Assembly: GCA_023231105.1 (NCBI GenBank) | Contig: JALNWB010000069.1 | Coordinates: forward strand, 1-19,020 | Reading direction: 5' to 3' | DNA from: Ignavibacteriaceae bacterium | GTDB lineage: Bacteria > Bacteroidota > Ignavibacteria > Ignavibacteriales > Ignavibacteriaceae | DNA: 19,020 nucleotides | Part shown: one piece after another, positions 6,897 through 15,843 of the stretch | Layout: each line of letters starts with the position of its first letter | Numbering within the stretch: position 1 is the stretch's first letter | Notes under the pieces: model-generated | Seen by the model: the letters and a program-made list of their open reading frames with translations, nothing else | Told to the model about the DNA's origin: nothing | Databases searched by the model: none | Position numbers and translations under genes: made by a program

Positions 6897-9800
6897 ATGT
6901 CCTTCAGAAATCAAGAAAATACTGTAAGAGAAATTACAAATATTACTATCACCCTGGCAAGCCCGGATGATATTTTATCGCGGTCTCATGGTGAAATAAC
7001 CAAACCGGAAACGATCAATTATAGAACGTTTCGTCCGGAAAAAGATGGTCTCTTCTGCGAAAAAATATTCGGACCAACTCGTGATTGGGAATGTTATTGC
7101 GGTAAATATAAAAGGATTAGATACAAAGGTATTGTCTGCGATCGTTGCGGTGTTGAAGTAACTCAGAAAAGTGTGCGAAGAGAAAGAATGGGACACATAG
7201 CACTTGCTGTTCCCGTCGTTCATATTTGGTTCTTCCGCTCACTTCCGTCTAAAATCGGAAATATGCTCGGATTTAGTACGAAAGAACTCGAAAGAATTAT
7301 TTATTACGAATCTTACGTAGTTATGAATCCTGGTCCAACCGGTCTTAAGAGAAAAGATTTAATTTCGGAAGATCAATACTTTGAAGTATTAAATTCTTTA
7401 CCTGCTGGAAATGACAGACTGCCGGAAAATGATCCGAATAAATTCTATGCACGTATTGGTGGAGATGCAGTTAAAGAATTATTAAAACAAACTGATACCG
7501 AAGCGCTTTTCAATGCATTACGTGAACAAGTAAAAATTGAAACTTCACAGCAGAAAAAAGAAGAAATGCTTAAAAGATTAAAAGTCATTGAAGCATTCCG
7601 CGAAAAAGAAGGAAAACTTCCAAACAAACCAGAATGGATGACGCTCAGCTATATTCCTGTAATTCCGCCTGAACTTCGCCCTCTTGTTCCTCTTGAAGGA
7701 GGAAGATTTGCAACTTCAGATTTAAATGATTTGTATAGACGCGTAATTATCCGTAATAACCGTTTAAAAAGATTAATTGACATTAAAGCTCCTGAAGTTA
7801 TTCTTCGTAACGAAAAAAGAATGCTTCAAGAAGCAGTTGATGCGTTGTTTGATAATTCACGCCGCGGTTCTGCCGTTAGAAGCGATAACAATCGTCCTTT
7901 AAAATCTTTAAGTGATGTACTTAAAGGAAAACAAGGAAGATTCCGTCAAAATCTTTTAGGAAAAAGAGTTGATTATTCAGGTCGTTCGGTAATTGTAGTT
8001 GGTCCTGAATTAAAATTACATCAATGCGGTTTACCAAAAGATATGGCGGTTGAATTATTCAAACCGTTCGTTATCAGAAAACTTATTGAACGCGGACACA
8101 ACAAAACTGTAAAAAGCGCCAAAAAAGTTGTTGATAGAAAAGATCCGATTATTTGGGAAGTTTTAGAAAAAATTATTGATGGTCACCCGGTATTATTAAA
8201 CCGCGCACCAACGTTGCATAGACTTGGTATCCAGGCTTTTCAACCGGTACTTATAGATGAAAAAGCTATCCGTCTTCACCCAATGGTTTGTACGGCTTTC
8301 AATGCGGATTTTGACGGCGATCAAATGGCTGTTCACGTTCCGCTTTCGTATGAAGCTCAGTTAGAAGCATCGTTGTTAATGCTTAGTTCGCATAATATTC
8401 TTTCACCGCAGAACGGAAGCCCGATCGTTGTTCCAACGCAGGATATCGTTCTTGGTTGTTATTATTTAACAAAGAAGCGAGATGGTGATCTCGGAGAAGG
8501 AATGACATTTAGTTGTCCGGAAGAAGCGATCATTGCTTATAATAACAAAGTGGTTGGATTACACGCAAAAGCAAATGTGAGAATTAACGGTGAAATTATT
8601 GAAACTACCATTGGTAGAATCATTTTCAATCAAATCGTTCCAAAAGAAATGGGATTTTTTAACCACCTTCTTATTAAGAAAACCTTCGGTGGATTTATCG
8701 GTCAAGTCTTTTTAAAACTTGGCAATAAAGTTACTGCAAAATTCCTTGATGATTTAAAAGAAACCGGATTCCGTTACGCTACTGCTGGCGGCTTATCCAT
8801 TAGCTTTAGCGACATGCTTATCCCCGCTGAAAAAGAAACTTATATCAGCAGTGCAAATGAAAAAGTTGATCAAATTCTGAATGAACATGAACAAGGTGTA
8901 ATTACAGATACTGAGCGTTATAATAAAATTATTGACGTTTGGACACACACCACCAACGATGTTGCAAAAATCTTGATGGAAAAATTAAAGAATGCTGAAA
9001 ACGGATTTAATGCAGTCCACATGATGGTTGATTCAGGTGCAAGAGGTTCTCAAGAACAAGTTCGCCAGTTAGCCGGTATGCGCGGATTGATGATGAAACC
9101 GCAAAAATCTTTAACCGGTCAAGCGGGAGAAATTATCGAGAACCCGATTATTGCAAACTTCAAAGAAGGATTATCGGTTCTTGAATATTTTATCTCTACA
9201 CACGGTGCAAGAAAAGGTCTTGCAGATACTGCTCTTAAAACAGCTGACGCCGGTTATCTTACAAGAAGATTAGTTGATGTTTCCCAAGATGTTATTATTA
9301 CGGATATTGATTGCGGAACCATTCTCGGAATTCATATTACCGCTTTAAAAGATGTTGAAGAAGAAAGAGAACCGCTTGCAGAACGTATAACCGGAAGAGT
9401 TTCTCAAGAAGATATTTATGATTCCAAAACCGACGAACTGCTTGTTGGCGCCGGTGAACTAATTACAGAAACCATTGCACAACGGGTTGAAGACGCAAAT
9501 ATAGATTCAGTTTATATCAGAACAGTTCTTACTTGCGAATCGAAACATGGCGTTTGCGCTAAATGTTACGGAAGAAATTTAACTACCGGAAAATTAGTTG
9601 AAGTTGGTGAAGCTGTTGGAGTTGTTGCCGCACAATCGATCGGAGAACCCGGTACGCAGCTAACCTTAAGAACATTCCACCTTGGAGGAACATCTTCGCG
9701 TATTGCAAGTCAGTCTCAAGTAGAAACTGCAGTAGGCGGTTATATCAAATTCAACAGAATTAACTCAGTTGAAAAAGAAGGTTTCTTCGGAAAAGTTCAA

Positions 9801-11126
9801 GTTGTAACCGGACGCCGTGGTTCAGTTGAAATATATGACGATAATGATGTTGTTATTAAAAAGTATGATGTTCCTTACGGTGCGGAATTGCATGTTCGTG
9901 AAGGGACAAAAGTAACAAAGAAAACCGCATTGTATAACCACGATCCATACAATTCGCTTATCATCACCGATATAGCCGGTAAAGTTAAATTTATTGATTT
10001 GCTTGATAACAATACGATACAGCAGATCACTGATGAACAAACCGGACACGTTCAGAAAATTGTAATCGAATCAAAAGATAAAAATTTAACTCCAAGTATA
10101 GCCATTGAAGCTCATGATGGTACTTCCAAAACATTTAACTTGCCGATTCGTGCATTTTTATCTGTTGAAGAAGGAGAAGAAATTCCAGCAGGTACTATTC
10201 TTGCAAAAATTTCTAAACAAGCTTCAAAATCAAGAGATATTACGGGTGGTCTTCCAAGAGTAACTGAACTTTTTGAAGCGCGCAGTCCGCAAGAACCTGC
10301 AATTGTTTCTGAAATCGAAGGAATTGTTAAATTCGGTACAAGAAAAAAAGGTTCGCGAGAAATTCTTATAGCTGCAATTGATGAATCGGATCAGAAAAAA
10401 TATAACGTGCCGTTATCAAAACATATTTTGGTACAAGAAGGCGATGAAATCCCTGCCGGTGAAAAAATTACCGATGGACCGATAAATCCGCATGATATTT
10501 TGAAGATCAACGGTACAAATGCAGTCCAGGAATATCTTTTAAATGAAATTCAGGATGTTTACCGTTTACAAGGTGTAAAAATTAACGATAAACATATTGA
10601 AGTTATTGTAAGACAGATGTTGCAAAAACTTCGCATCGTTGATTCCGGTGATTCTAAGTTTCTTGAAGACGATACCGTTGATCGCTATGATTTCTTTGAA
10701 GAAAATCAAAGAATATCAAATTCAGTTGTCGTTGCTGCAAAAGGTGACTCTAAGTTAAAAGAAGGACAAGTAGTATCAAAAGCTAAATTGCGCGAAATTA
10801 ATGCCGACCTTAAACGAAAAGCAAAAAAAGAAATAGAAGTTCGCGAAGCCAAACCGGCTACTTTCGAACACATTTTACTTGGCATAACACAAGCAGCGTT
10901 ATCAACCGAAAGCTTTATCTCGGCAGCGTCTTTCCAGGAAACAACAAAAGTATTAACCAATGCTGCTATTGCGGCTAAGAATGATACTCTACGCGGACTG
11001 AAGGAAAATGTTGTTATGGGTCAATTAATTCCGGCTGGAACCGGTTTGAAGAAGTACAGAAACATTATTTTGAAGTCAGCAGAGCAAGAAGTTGAAGAAT
11101 CACCAAGTATTTCTCAAGAAGCCTAA
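6897..11126 (+). CDS. rpoC: DNA-directed RNA polymerase subunit beta'
   Basis: RpoC carries the catalytic magnesium site, clamp, bridge helix and trigger loop of RNA polymerase. The protein is 1409 residues. The N-terminal zinc ribbon has C66, C68, C81 and C84. The catalytic motif NADFDGDQMAVH starts at N469, with metal-binding D471, D473 and D475. The F-loop MMVDSGARGSQEQVRQLAGM starts at M709. The second zinc site is C806, C880, C887 and C890. The trigger loop LRTFHLGG includes R925 and H928. Between it and DITGGLPRVTELFEAR (from D1114) lies an insertion of about 180 residues, which corresponds to the SI3 insertion of Gram-negative polymerases. AAGGAG at 6884-6889 serves the ATG. It sits 51 bases after rpoB in the same transcript. 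Confidence 0.98.
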   Translation: MSFRNQENTVREITNITITLASPDDILSRSHGEITKPETINYRTFRPEKDGLFCEKIFGPTRDWECYCGKYKRIRYKGIVCDRCGVEVTQKSVRRERMGHIALAVPVVHIWFFRSLPSKIGNMLGFSTKELERIIYYESYVVMNPGPTGLKRKDLISEDQYFEVLNSLPAGNDRLPENDPNKFYARIGGDAVKELLKQTDTEALFNALREQVKIETSQQKKEEMLKRLKVIEAFREKEGKLPNKPEWMTLSYIPVIPPELRPLVPLEGGRFATSDLNDLYRRVIIRNNRLKRLIDIKAPEVILRNEKRMLQEAVDALFDNSRRGSAVRSDNNRPLKSLSDVLKGKQGRFRQNLLGKRVDYSGRSVIVVGPELKLHQCGLPKDMAVELFKPFVIRKLIERGHNKTVKSAKKVVDRKDPIIWEVLEKIIDGHPVLLNRAPTLHRLGIQAFQPVLIDEKAIRLHPMVCTAFNADFDGDQMAVHVPLSYEAQLEASLLMLSSHNILSPQNGSPIVVPTQDIVLGCYYLTKKRDGDLGEGMTFSCPEEAIIAYNNKVVGLHAKANVRINGEIIETTIGRIIFNQIVPKEMGFFNHLLIKKTFGGFIGQVFLKLGNKVTAKFLDDLKETGFRYATAGGLSISFSDMLIPAEKETYISSANEKVDQILNEHEQGVITDTERYNKIIDVWTHTTNDVAKILMEKLKNAENGFNAVHMMVDSGARGSQEQVRQLAGMRGLMMKPQKSLTGQAGEIIENPIIANFKEGLSVLEYFISTHGARKGLADTALKTADAGYLTRRLVDVSQDVIITDIDCGTILGIHITALKDVEEEREPLAERITGRVSQEDIYDSKTDELLVGAGELITETIAQRVEDANIDSVYIRTVLTCESKHGVCAKCYGRNLTTGKLVEVGEAVGVVAAQSIGEPGTQLTLRTFHLGGTSSRIASQSQVETAVGGYIKFNRINSVEKEGFFGKVQVVTGRRGSVEIYDDNDVVIKKYDVPYGAELHVREGTKVTKKTALYNHDPYNSLIITDIAGKVKFIDLLDNNTIQQITDEQTGHVQKIVIESKDKNLTPSIAIEAHDGTSKTFNLPIRAFLSVEEGEEIPAGTILAKISKQASKSRDITGGLPRVTELFEARSPQEPAIVSEIEGIVKFGTRKKGSREILIAAIDESDQKKYNVPLSKHILVQEGDEIPAGEKITDGPINPHDILKINGTNAVQEYLLNEIQDVYRLQGVKINDKHIEVIVRQMLQKLRIVDSGDSKFLEDDTVDRYDFFEENQRISNSVVVAAKGDSKLKEGQVVSKAKLREINADLKRKAKKEIEVREAKPATFEHILLGITQAALSTESFISAASFQETTKVLTNAAIAAKNDTLRGLKENVVMGQLIPAGTGLKKYRNIILKSAEQEVEESPSISQEA

Positions 11127-11155
11127 AATAAAAAGTAAAAAACATACTGGTTTTC

Positions 11156-11191
11156 TTGACAAAAAATAATATTAGTCCTATATTGTAAGGC
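11156..11191 (+). promoter_or_regulatory. Sigma-70-type promoter of the str operon
   Basis: A perfect -35 box TTGACA (11156-11161) is followed by a 17-base spacer and TATATT (11179-11184), one mismatch from TATAAT. Transcription would begin near 11191, giving a leader of about 38 bases before the rpsL GTG. The box lies in the 102-base gap between rpoC and rpsL, exactly where an independent str-operon promoter is expected. I see no convincing terminator for rpoC upstream of it, so readthrough from rpoBC probably adds to expression. It is the best promoter match I found in the window. Confidence 0.8.
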
Positions 11192-11228
11192 TAATTTTTT
11201 TAATTAAAGAATTTTTGGAGAGTTATTA

Positions 11229-11606
11229 GTGCCAACAATAAACCAATTAGTGCGAAAAGGTCGCAAGGTTATTAAACAGAACAGCAAGGCACCCGCACTT
11301 GACGGATGCCCGCAAAAACGTGGAGTTTGTACAAGAGTTTATACTACTACTCCCAAAAAGCCTAACTCTGCATTAAGAAAAGTTGCAAGAGTTCGCTTGA
11401 CAAACAATATGGAAGTTACCGCATATATTCCGGGTGAAGGTCACAACCTTCAAGAGCACTCAATCGTTTTAATACGCGGTGGAAGAATTAAAGATCTTCC
11501 CGGTGTTCGCTACCATATTATCCGCGGAACTCTTGATACAAGCGGTGTTGAAGATAGAAAACAAAGTAGATCTAAATACGGTGCTAAAAAACCTAAATCG
11601 AAATAA
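11229..11606 (+). CDS. rpsL: 30S ribosomal protein S12
   Basis: S12 sits at the decoding centre of the 30S subunit and helps monitor codon-anticodon pairing; it is the site of streptomycin-resistance mutations. The protein is 125 residues, the standard length. TTTPKKPNSALRK (residues 39-51) and GGRIKDLPGVRYH (84-96) are intact. K43 and K88 are the unmutated, streptomycin-sensitive-type residues, and D89 is the aspartate that some bacteria methylthiolate. The start is GTG, which gives the standard MPTINQLVRKGR N-terminus; GGAG at 11217-11220 lies 8 bases upstream. It is the first gene of the str operon, about 38 bases after the predicted transcription start. Confidence 0.98.
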   Translation: MPTINQLVRKGRKVIKQNSKAPALDGCPQKRGVCTRVYTTTPKKPNSALRKVARVRLTNNMEVTAYIPGEGHNLQEHSIVLIRGGRIKDLPGVRYHIIRGTLDTSGVEDRKQSRSKYGAKKPKSK

Positions 11607-11611
11607 GAAGT

Positions 11612-12079
11612 ATGAGAAAGAAAAGAGCTGAAAAGCGTTATATAAAACCCGATCCTAAATACAATGATATGGTTGTTGCAAAATTTGTTAATGCCATTAT
11701 GTATGAAGGGAAGAAATCAGTCGCAAGGGATATAGTTTATTCTGCGTTTGATATTCTTGAAGAAAAAACAAAAAAACCGGGTGTCGAAGTTTTCAAAAAA
11801 GCGATGAGTAACGTTCAACCTCTTATTGAAGTTCGCAGTAGAAGAGTCGGTGGCGCTACCTATCAAGTCCCGATGGAAGTTCGCCCTGAAAGACGAATTG
11901 CTCTTGCGATGAGATGGATTAAAACCTACGCTCGTAAAAGAAGTGAGAAATCGATGTCCGTTAAATTAGCTAACGAACTCTTAGCGGCTTCAAATAACGA
12001 AGGATCTTCTGTAAAGAAAAAAGAAGAAACTCATAAAATGGCTGAAGCAAATAAAGCTTTCGCTCATTTTAAATGGTAA
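11612..12079 (+). CDS. rpsG: 30S ribosomal protein S7
   Basis: S7 starts assembly of the 30S head by binding the 3' major domain of 16S rRNA and lines the E-site mRNA exit. The protein is 155 residues, the normal bacterial length. Recognisable blocks are KFVNAIMYEGKKSVA near residue 24, IEVRSRRVGGATYQVPMEVR in the middle, and the C-terminal HKMAEANKAFAHFKW. It begins 5 bases after the rpsL stop with no proper Shine-Dalgarno sequence (only AAGAAG just upstream), so translational coupling to rpsL is likely. In E. coli S7 represses this operon; no matching site is recognisable in the short gap here. Confidence 0.98.
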   Translation: MRKKRAEKRYIKPDPKYNDMVVAKFVNAIMYEGKKSVARDIVYSAFDILEEKTKKPGVEVFKKAMSNVQPLIEVRSRRVGGATYQVPMEVRPERRIALAMRWIKTYARKRSEKSMSVKLANELLAASNNEGSSVKKKEETHKMAEANKAFAHFKW

Positions 12080-12099
12080 TGAAAATTTAAGAAAGAAGA

Positions 12100-14187
12100 A
12101 TGGCACAACTTTACCCCATAGAAAAAGTTCGTAATATTGGTATTATGGCTCATATAGACGCCGGAAAAACTACTACGACCGAAAGAATTTTATATTATAC
12201 AGGCAAATTGCATCGACTCGGTGAAGTGCATGACGGCGCTGCTACGATGGATTGGATGGAACAGGAAAAAGAGCGCGGTATTACCATTACAAGCGCTGCA
12301 ACTACATGTTATTGGAATGATCATCAAATAAATATTATTGATACTCCCGGTCACGTTGATTTTACCGCTGAAGTTGAAAGATCTCTTAGAGTTTTAGACG
12401 GCGCTATCGCATTGTTTTGTGCGGTTGGCGGAGTTGAACCACAATCAGAAACTGTTTGGAGACAAGCTGATAAATATCAGGTTCCGAGAATAGCTTTTAT
12501 TAACAAAATGGACCGTATCGGAGCTGATTTTTACAATGCTCTTCAAATGATTCGTGAGAGATTGGGAGCTAACGCTATCCCGGTAACTTTGCCAATCGGC
12601 GAAGGTGATTTGTTCTCAGGAATTATTGATTTGATATCGTTTAAATGTATTATGTATCGTGAAGAGACGCTTGGTAGTACCTTTGACGAAATTGAGATTC
12701 CTCAAGGATTAAGAAAACTTGCAGACAAATATCGCACTGAAATGTTGGAAGCCGTTTCCGATGTTGACGATACGTTGTTAGAAAAATATCTTGCAGGTAA
12801 AGAAATTTCCGAACAGGAAATTATTAAAGTTTTAAGAACAGCAACAATTGAAGCAAAAATAATTCCCGTCCTTTGCGGATCTTCATTTAAAAATAAAGGC
12901 GTTCAACGTCTTTTAGATGCTGTTGTCGAATTCCTTCCGGCACCTTCTGATTCGCTTGATGTTATTGCGCACCACGTAGGAAGCAATGATACGATAAGAA
13001 GAAAAATTGATGAGAATGAAAAATTTACTGCTCTAGCTTTTAAAATGATGAATGATCCTTTCGTTGGGAAGTTGACATTCTTTAGAGTTTATTCAGGTAA
13101 GCTTGAAGCAGGTTCTTATGTTTACAATTCTGTTAGTCAGAAAAAAGAACGAATCAGCCGATTACTACAGATGCACGCAAACCATCGTGAAGAAATTGAT
13201 AGTGTTCGTGCCGGTGATATTGCCGCTGCAATCGGTCTAAAATTTACGAGAACCGGTGATACTTTATGCAGTGAAAATGATCCGGTGATTATGGAAAAAA
13301 TTATTTTTCCGGAACCTGTTATCCAAATTGCTATTGAACCAAAAACAAAAGCTGATCAGGATAAACTTTCTGAAGCGTTGGCAAAACTCTCTGAAGAAGA
13401 CCCGACTTTTAAAGTTAAAGTTGATGATGAAACCAGCCAGACGCTTATAAGCGGTATGGGCGAACTTCATCTTGAAATACTTGTTGATAGAATGAGACGT
13501 GAATTTAAAGTTGAAGCAAATGTTGGAAAGCCGCAAGTAGCTTATCGAGAGACAATAACCAGTACAGTTAACGCTGAAGGTAAATTTGTAAAACAATCCG
13601 GCGGACGAGGAAAATTTGGTCACGTTTGGTTGGAGATTAGCCCAAATGAAGTAGGAAAAGGATACGAATTTATTAATGGTATTGTTGGCGGTGTAGTTCC
13701 GAAAGAATATATCACTCCGGTTTCGGCGGGTATTCAAGAAGCAATGAAAAATGGGGTTGTTGCCGGATTTCCAATGGTAGATATTAAAGTAAAATTATAT
13801 GACGGCTCCTATCATGATGTAGATTCTGATGAATTATCTTTTAAGGTTGCTGGTTCAATGGGTTTTAAGGCTGGTGCAAGAAAAGCTAACCCGATTCTTT
13901 TAGAACCTATAATGGCCGTTGAAGTTGTTTCTCCGGAAGATTACCTGGGAGATGTGATGGGAGATTTGAACTCTAGAAGAGGAAGAATTGAAGGCTTTGC
14001 AGCAAGAAAAGATGCACAGGTAATAAAAGCTCAAGTTCCTCTTGCAGAAATGTTCGGATATTCTACTGTTTTACGTTCTATGACGCAGGGAAGAGCTATT
14101 TATTCAATGCAGTTTTCACATTATGCAGAAGTTCCTAAATCAGTTGCGGAAGAAATTGCTGAAAAATCAACCGGGAAAAGTCGTTAA
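12100..14187 (+). CDS. fusA: Elongation factor G
   Basis: EF-G is the GTPase that drives translocation of tRNAs and mRNA and, with the recycling factor, splits ribosomes. The protein is 695 residues, full length. The GTPase motifs are AHIDAGKT (17-24), the switch block with RGITI (59-63), DTPGH (81-85) and NKMD (135-138). The domain III block GMGELHLEILVDRMRREFKV, the domain IV start GKFVKQSGGRGKFGHVW and the C-terminal RGRIEGFAARKDAQV are present. Its position between rpsG and tuf supports the main translation EF-G rather than a specialised paralogue. It starts 20 bases after rpsG with only a weak purine-rich stretch upstream. Confidence 0.98.
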   Translation: MAQLYPIEKVRNIGIMAHIDAGKTTTTERILYYTGKLHRLGEVHDGAATMDWMEQEKERGITITSAATTCYWNDHQINIIDTPGHVDFTAEVERSLRVLDGAIALFCAVGGVEPQSETVWRQADKYQVPRIAFINKMDRIGADFYNALQMIRERLGANAIPVTLPIGEGDLFSGIIDLISFKCIMYREETLGSTFDEIEIPQGLRKLADKYRTEMLEAVSDVDDTLLEKYLAGKEISEQEIIKVLRTATIEAKIIPVLCGSSFKNKGVQRLLDAVVEFLPAPSDSLDVIAHHVGSNDTIRRKIDENEKFTALAFKMMNDPFVGKLTFFRVYSGKLEAGSYVYNSVSQKKERISRLLQMHANHREEIDSVRAGDIAAAIGLKFTRTGDTLCSENDPVIMEKIIFPEPVIQIAIEPKTKADQDKLSEALAKLSEEDPTFKVKVDDETSQTLISGMGELHLEILVDRMRREFKVEANVGKPQVAYRETITSTVNAEGKFVKQSGGRGKFGHVWLEISPNEVGKGYEFINGIVGGVVPKEYITPVSAGIQEAMKNGVVAGFPMVDIKVKLYDGSYHDVDSDELSFKVAGSMGFKAGARKANPILLEPIMAVEVVSPEDYLGDVMGDLNSRRGRIEGFAARKDAQVIKAQVPLAEMFGYSTVLRSMTQGRAIYSMQFSHYAEVPKSVAEEIAEKSTGKSR

Positions 14188-14240
14188 AAAAACAAATAAT
14201 TTTTTAGAAATCAATGAAAGTAAGTAAAAAGGAGAATTAA

Positions 14241-15446
14241 ATGGCCAAAGAAAAATTTGACAGAAGTAAACCGCACGTAAACGTCGGAACAATCGGTCAC
14301 GTAGATCATGGTAAAACAACCTTGACCGCAGCTATCACAATGGCTCTTGCCAGAAAAGGTCTTTCTCAAGTGAGAACATTCGATTCTATTGATAATGCTC
14401 CTGAAGAAAGAGAACGTGGTATTACCATCGCTACAGCACACGTAGAATATTCTACTGCAAAGAGACATTATGCTCACGTTGACTGCCCCGGTCACGCAGA
14501 TTATGTAAAAAACATGATCACCGGCGCTGCCCAAATGGATGGTGCTATTCTTGTCGTGGCTGCGACGGATGGTCCTATGCCTCAAACAAGAGAACATATT
14601 CTTTTAGCGCGTCAAGTTGGCGTTCCTAAAATTGTTGTGTTTATGAATAAAGTTGATATGGTAGATGATCCAGAATTGATTGAATTAGTTGAAGAAGAAA
14701 TTAGAGATTTATTAAAGAAATATGAATTCCCCGGTGATGAAATTCCTATTATCAAAGGCTCTGCTTTGCATGCTTTAGAAGCCGGTGCAAGCGGCGCTGA
14801 GACAACAGATGAACGTTATAACTGCATTTGGGAATTAATGGATGCTGTTGATAGCTATATCCCTGTTCCGGAAAGAAGCGTTGACAAACCTTTCTTAATG
14901 CCTGTTGAAGACGTCTTCTCAATTACCGGACGCGGAACTGTTGCTACCGGAAGAGTTGAAAGAGGACAAGTAAAGATTCAGGAAGAAGTTGAACTTATCG
15001 GTTTGGGTTTGCACAAAAAGACTGTTGTAACCGGAATCGAAATGTTCAGAAAAGAATTAGATGCAGCTATGGCTGGAGATAACGCAGGTATTCTCTTACG
15101 TGGTATTGATAAAAATGAAATTGAAAGAGGAATGGTTTTAGCCAAAACCGGATCAATTACTCCTCACAAAAAATTTGAAGCTCAGGTTTACATCCTTTCA
15201 AAAGATGAAGGTGGACGTCATACTCCATTTTTCAACGGCTATCGTCCACAGTTCTATTTTAGAACAACTGACGTAACCGGAGTTGCTTCATTGCCAGAAG
15301 GTGTTGAAATGGTTATGCCTGGTGACGATGTTCGATTATCGATTGTATTAATTACTACCATTGCTATGGAAGAAGGATTGCGTTTTGCTATCCGCGAAGG
15401 TGGACGTACAGTTGGTGCCGGTGTTGTTGGTAAAATTATAGAATAA
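14241..15446 (+). CDS. tuf: Elongation factor Tu
   Basis: EF-Tu carries aminoacyl-tRNA to the ribosomal A site as a GTP complex. The protein is 401 residues. The GTPase motifs are GHVDHGKT (19-26), RGITIATAHVEY with T62 (59-70), DCPGH (81-85), NKVD (136-139) and SAL (174-176). Domains 2 and 3 are complete, ending REGGRTVGAGVVGKIIE. GGAG at 14231-14234 is a strong ribosome site 6 bases before the ATG. It closes the str operon, and a hairpin follows 12 bases after its stop. Many bacteria of this group keep a tuf copy upstream of tRNA-Trp/secE; whether a second copy exists lies outside the window. Confidence 0.98.
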   Translation: MAKEKFDRSKPHVNVGTIGHVDHGKTTLTAAITMALARKGLSQVRTFDSIDNAPEERERGITIATAHVEYSTAKRHYAHVDCPGHADYVKNMITGAAQMDGAILVVAATDGPMPQTREHILLARQVGVPKIVVFMNKVDMVDDPELIELVEEEIRDLLKKYEFPGDEIPIIKGSALHALEAGASGAETTDERYNCIWELMDAVDSYIPVPERSVDKPFLMPVEDVFSITGRGTVATGRVERGQVKIQEEVELIGLGLHKKTVVTGIEMFRKELDAAMAGDNAGILLRGIDKNEIERGMVLAKTGSITPHKKFEAQVYILSKDEGGRHTPFFNGYRPQFYFRTTDVTGVASLPEGVEMVMPGDDVRLSIVLITTIAMEEGLRFAIREGGRTVGAGVVGKIIE

Positions 15447-15457
15447 ATGAATTGAAT

Positions 15458-15490
15458 AACGAAAAGGGAGTTTTTAACTCCCTTTCGTTT
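15458..15490 (+). terminator. Hairpin between tuf and rpsJ (terminator or attenuator)
   Basis: ACGAAA(A)GGGAGTT, starting at 15459, pairs with AACTCCCTTTCGT (15476-15488) around a TTT loop, with one bulged A on the left arm and one more A-T pair outside. The stem has about 14 pairs. Only three T bases follow the outer stem, although the right arm itself contains TTT before CG. It is a fair intrinsic terminator and probably partial, because no strong promoter is visible in the 28 bases between it and rpsJ. It may separate str from S10 operon levels, or act as an attenuator in the S10 leader. Confidence 0.68.
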
Positions 15491-15517
15491 CTAAATAATT
15501 GTTAAGGAGATATATAA

Positions 15518-15826
15518 GTGCCTGGTCAAAAGATTCGTATTAAACTAAAATCATATGATCATATTTTGATTGATAAATCTACTGAAAAGATTATCAAAAC
15601 TGTTAGAAGTACCGGTGCGGTCGTTTCAGGTCCAATTCCATTGCCGACAAAGCGCACTCTTTATACGGTTTTACGTTCTCCTCATGTTGACAAAAAGTCA
15701 CGTGAACAGTTTGAAACCAGAGCACATAAAAGAATTATCGATATTCATAATTCAAATTCCAAAACAATCGATTCTTTGAGCAAGCTGGATATTCCGGCTG
15801 GCGTTGACATCGAGATAAAGTTATAA
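15518..15826 (+). CDS. rpsJ: 30S ribosomal protein S10 (NusE)
   Basis: S10 belongs to the 30S head and, outside the ribosome, acts as NusE with NusB in antitermination and as the NusG partner that couples ribosome to polymerase. The protein is 102 residues, the standard length. Conserved blocks are IRIKLKSYDHILID near the start, GAVVSGPIPLPTKR in the loop region, and SREQFETRAHKRIIDI. The start codon is GTG, with AAGGAG at 15504-15509 giving 8-base spacing and the normal N-terminus MPGQKIRI. It opens the S10 operon. Its TAA shares a base with an ATG at 15826 that begins the longer reading of rplC. Confidence 0.98.
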   Translation: MPGQKIRIKLKSYDHILIDKSTEKIIKTVRSTGAVVSGPIPLPTKRTLYTVLRSPHVDKKSREQFETRAHKRIIDIHNSNSKTIDSLSKLDIPAGVDIEIKL

Positions 15827-15843
15827 TGAAAGTTGGAGTAACC

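Noticed and set aside
11139..11154. AAAAC...GTTTT inverted repeat after rpoC as a terminator
   Set aside because: It has only five pairs, mostly A-T, with a 6-base loop. It would be very unstable and abuts the -35 box of the rpsL promoter.
13264..13737. 157-codon open frame on the minus strand inside fusA
   Set aside because: It lies wholly within fusA and its translation is low-complexity F/N/S-rich text with no recognisable family. Such antisense frames arise by chance opposite highly biased coding DNA.
14211..14597. 128-codon minus-strand frame over the start of tuf
   Set aside because: It is antisense to the most conserved part of EF-Tu, with no ribosome site or family features.
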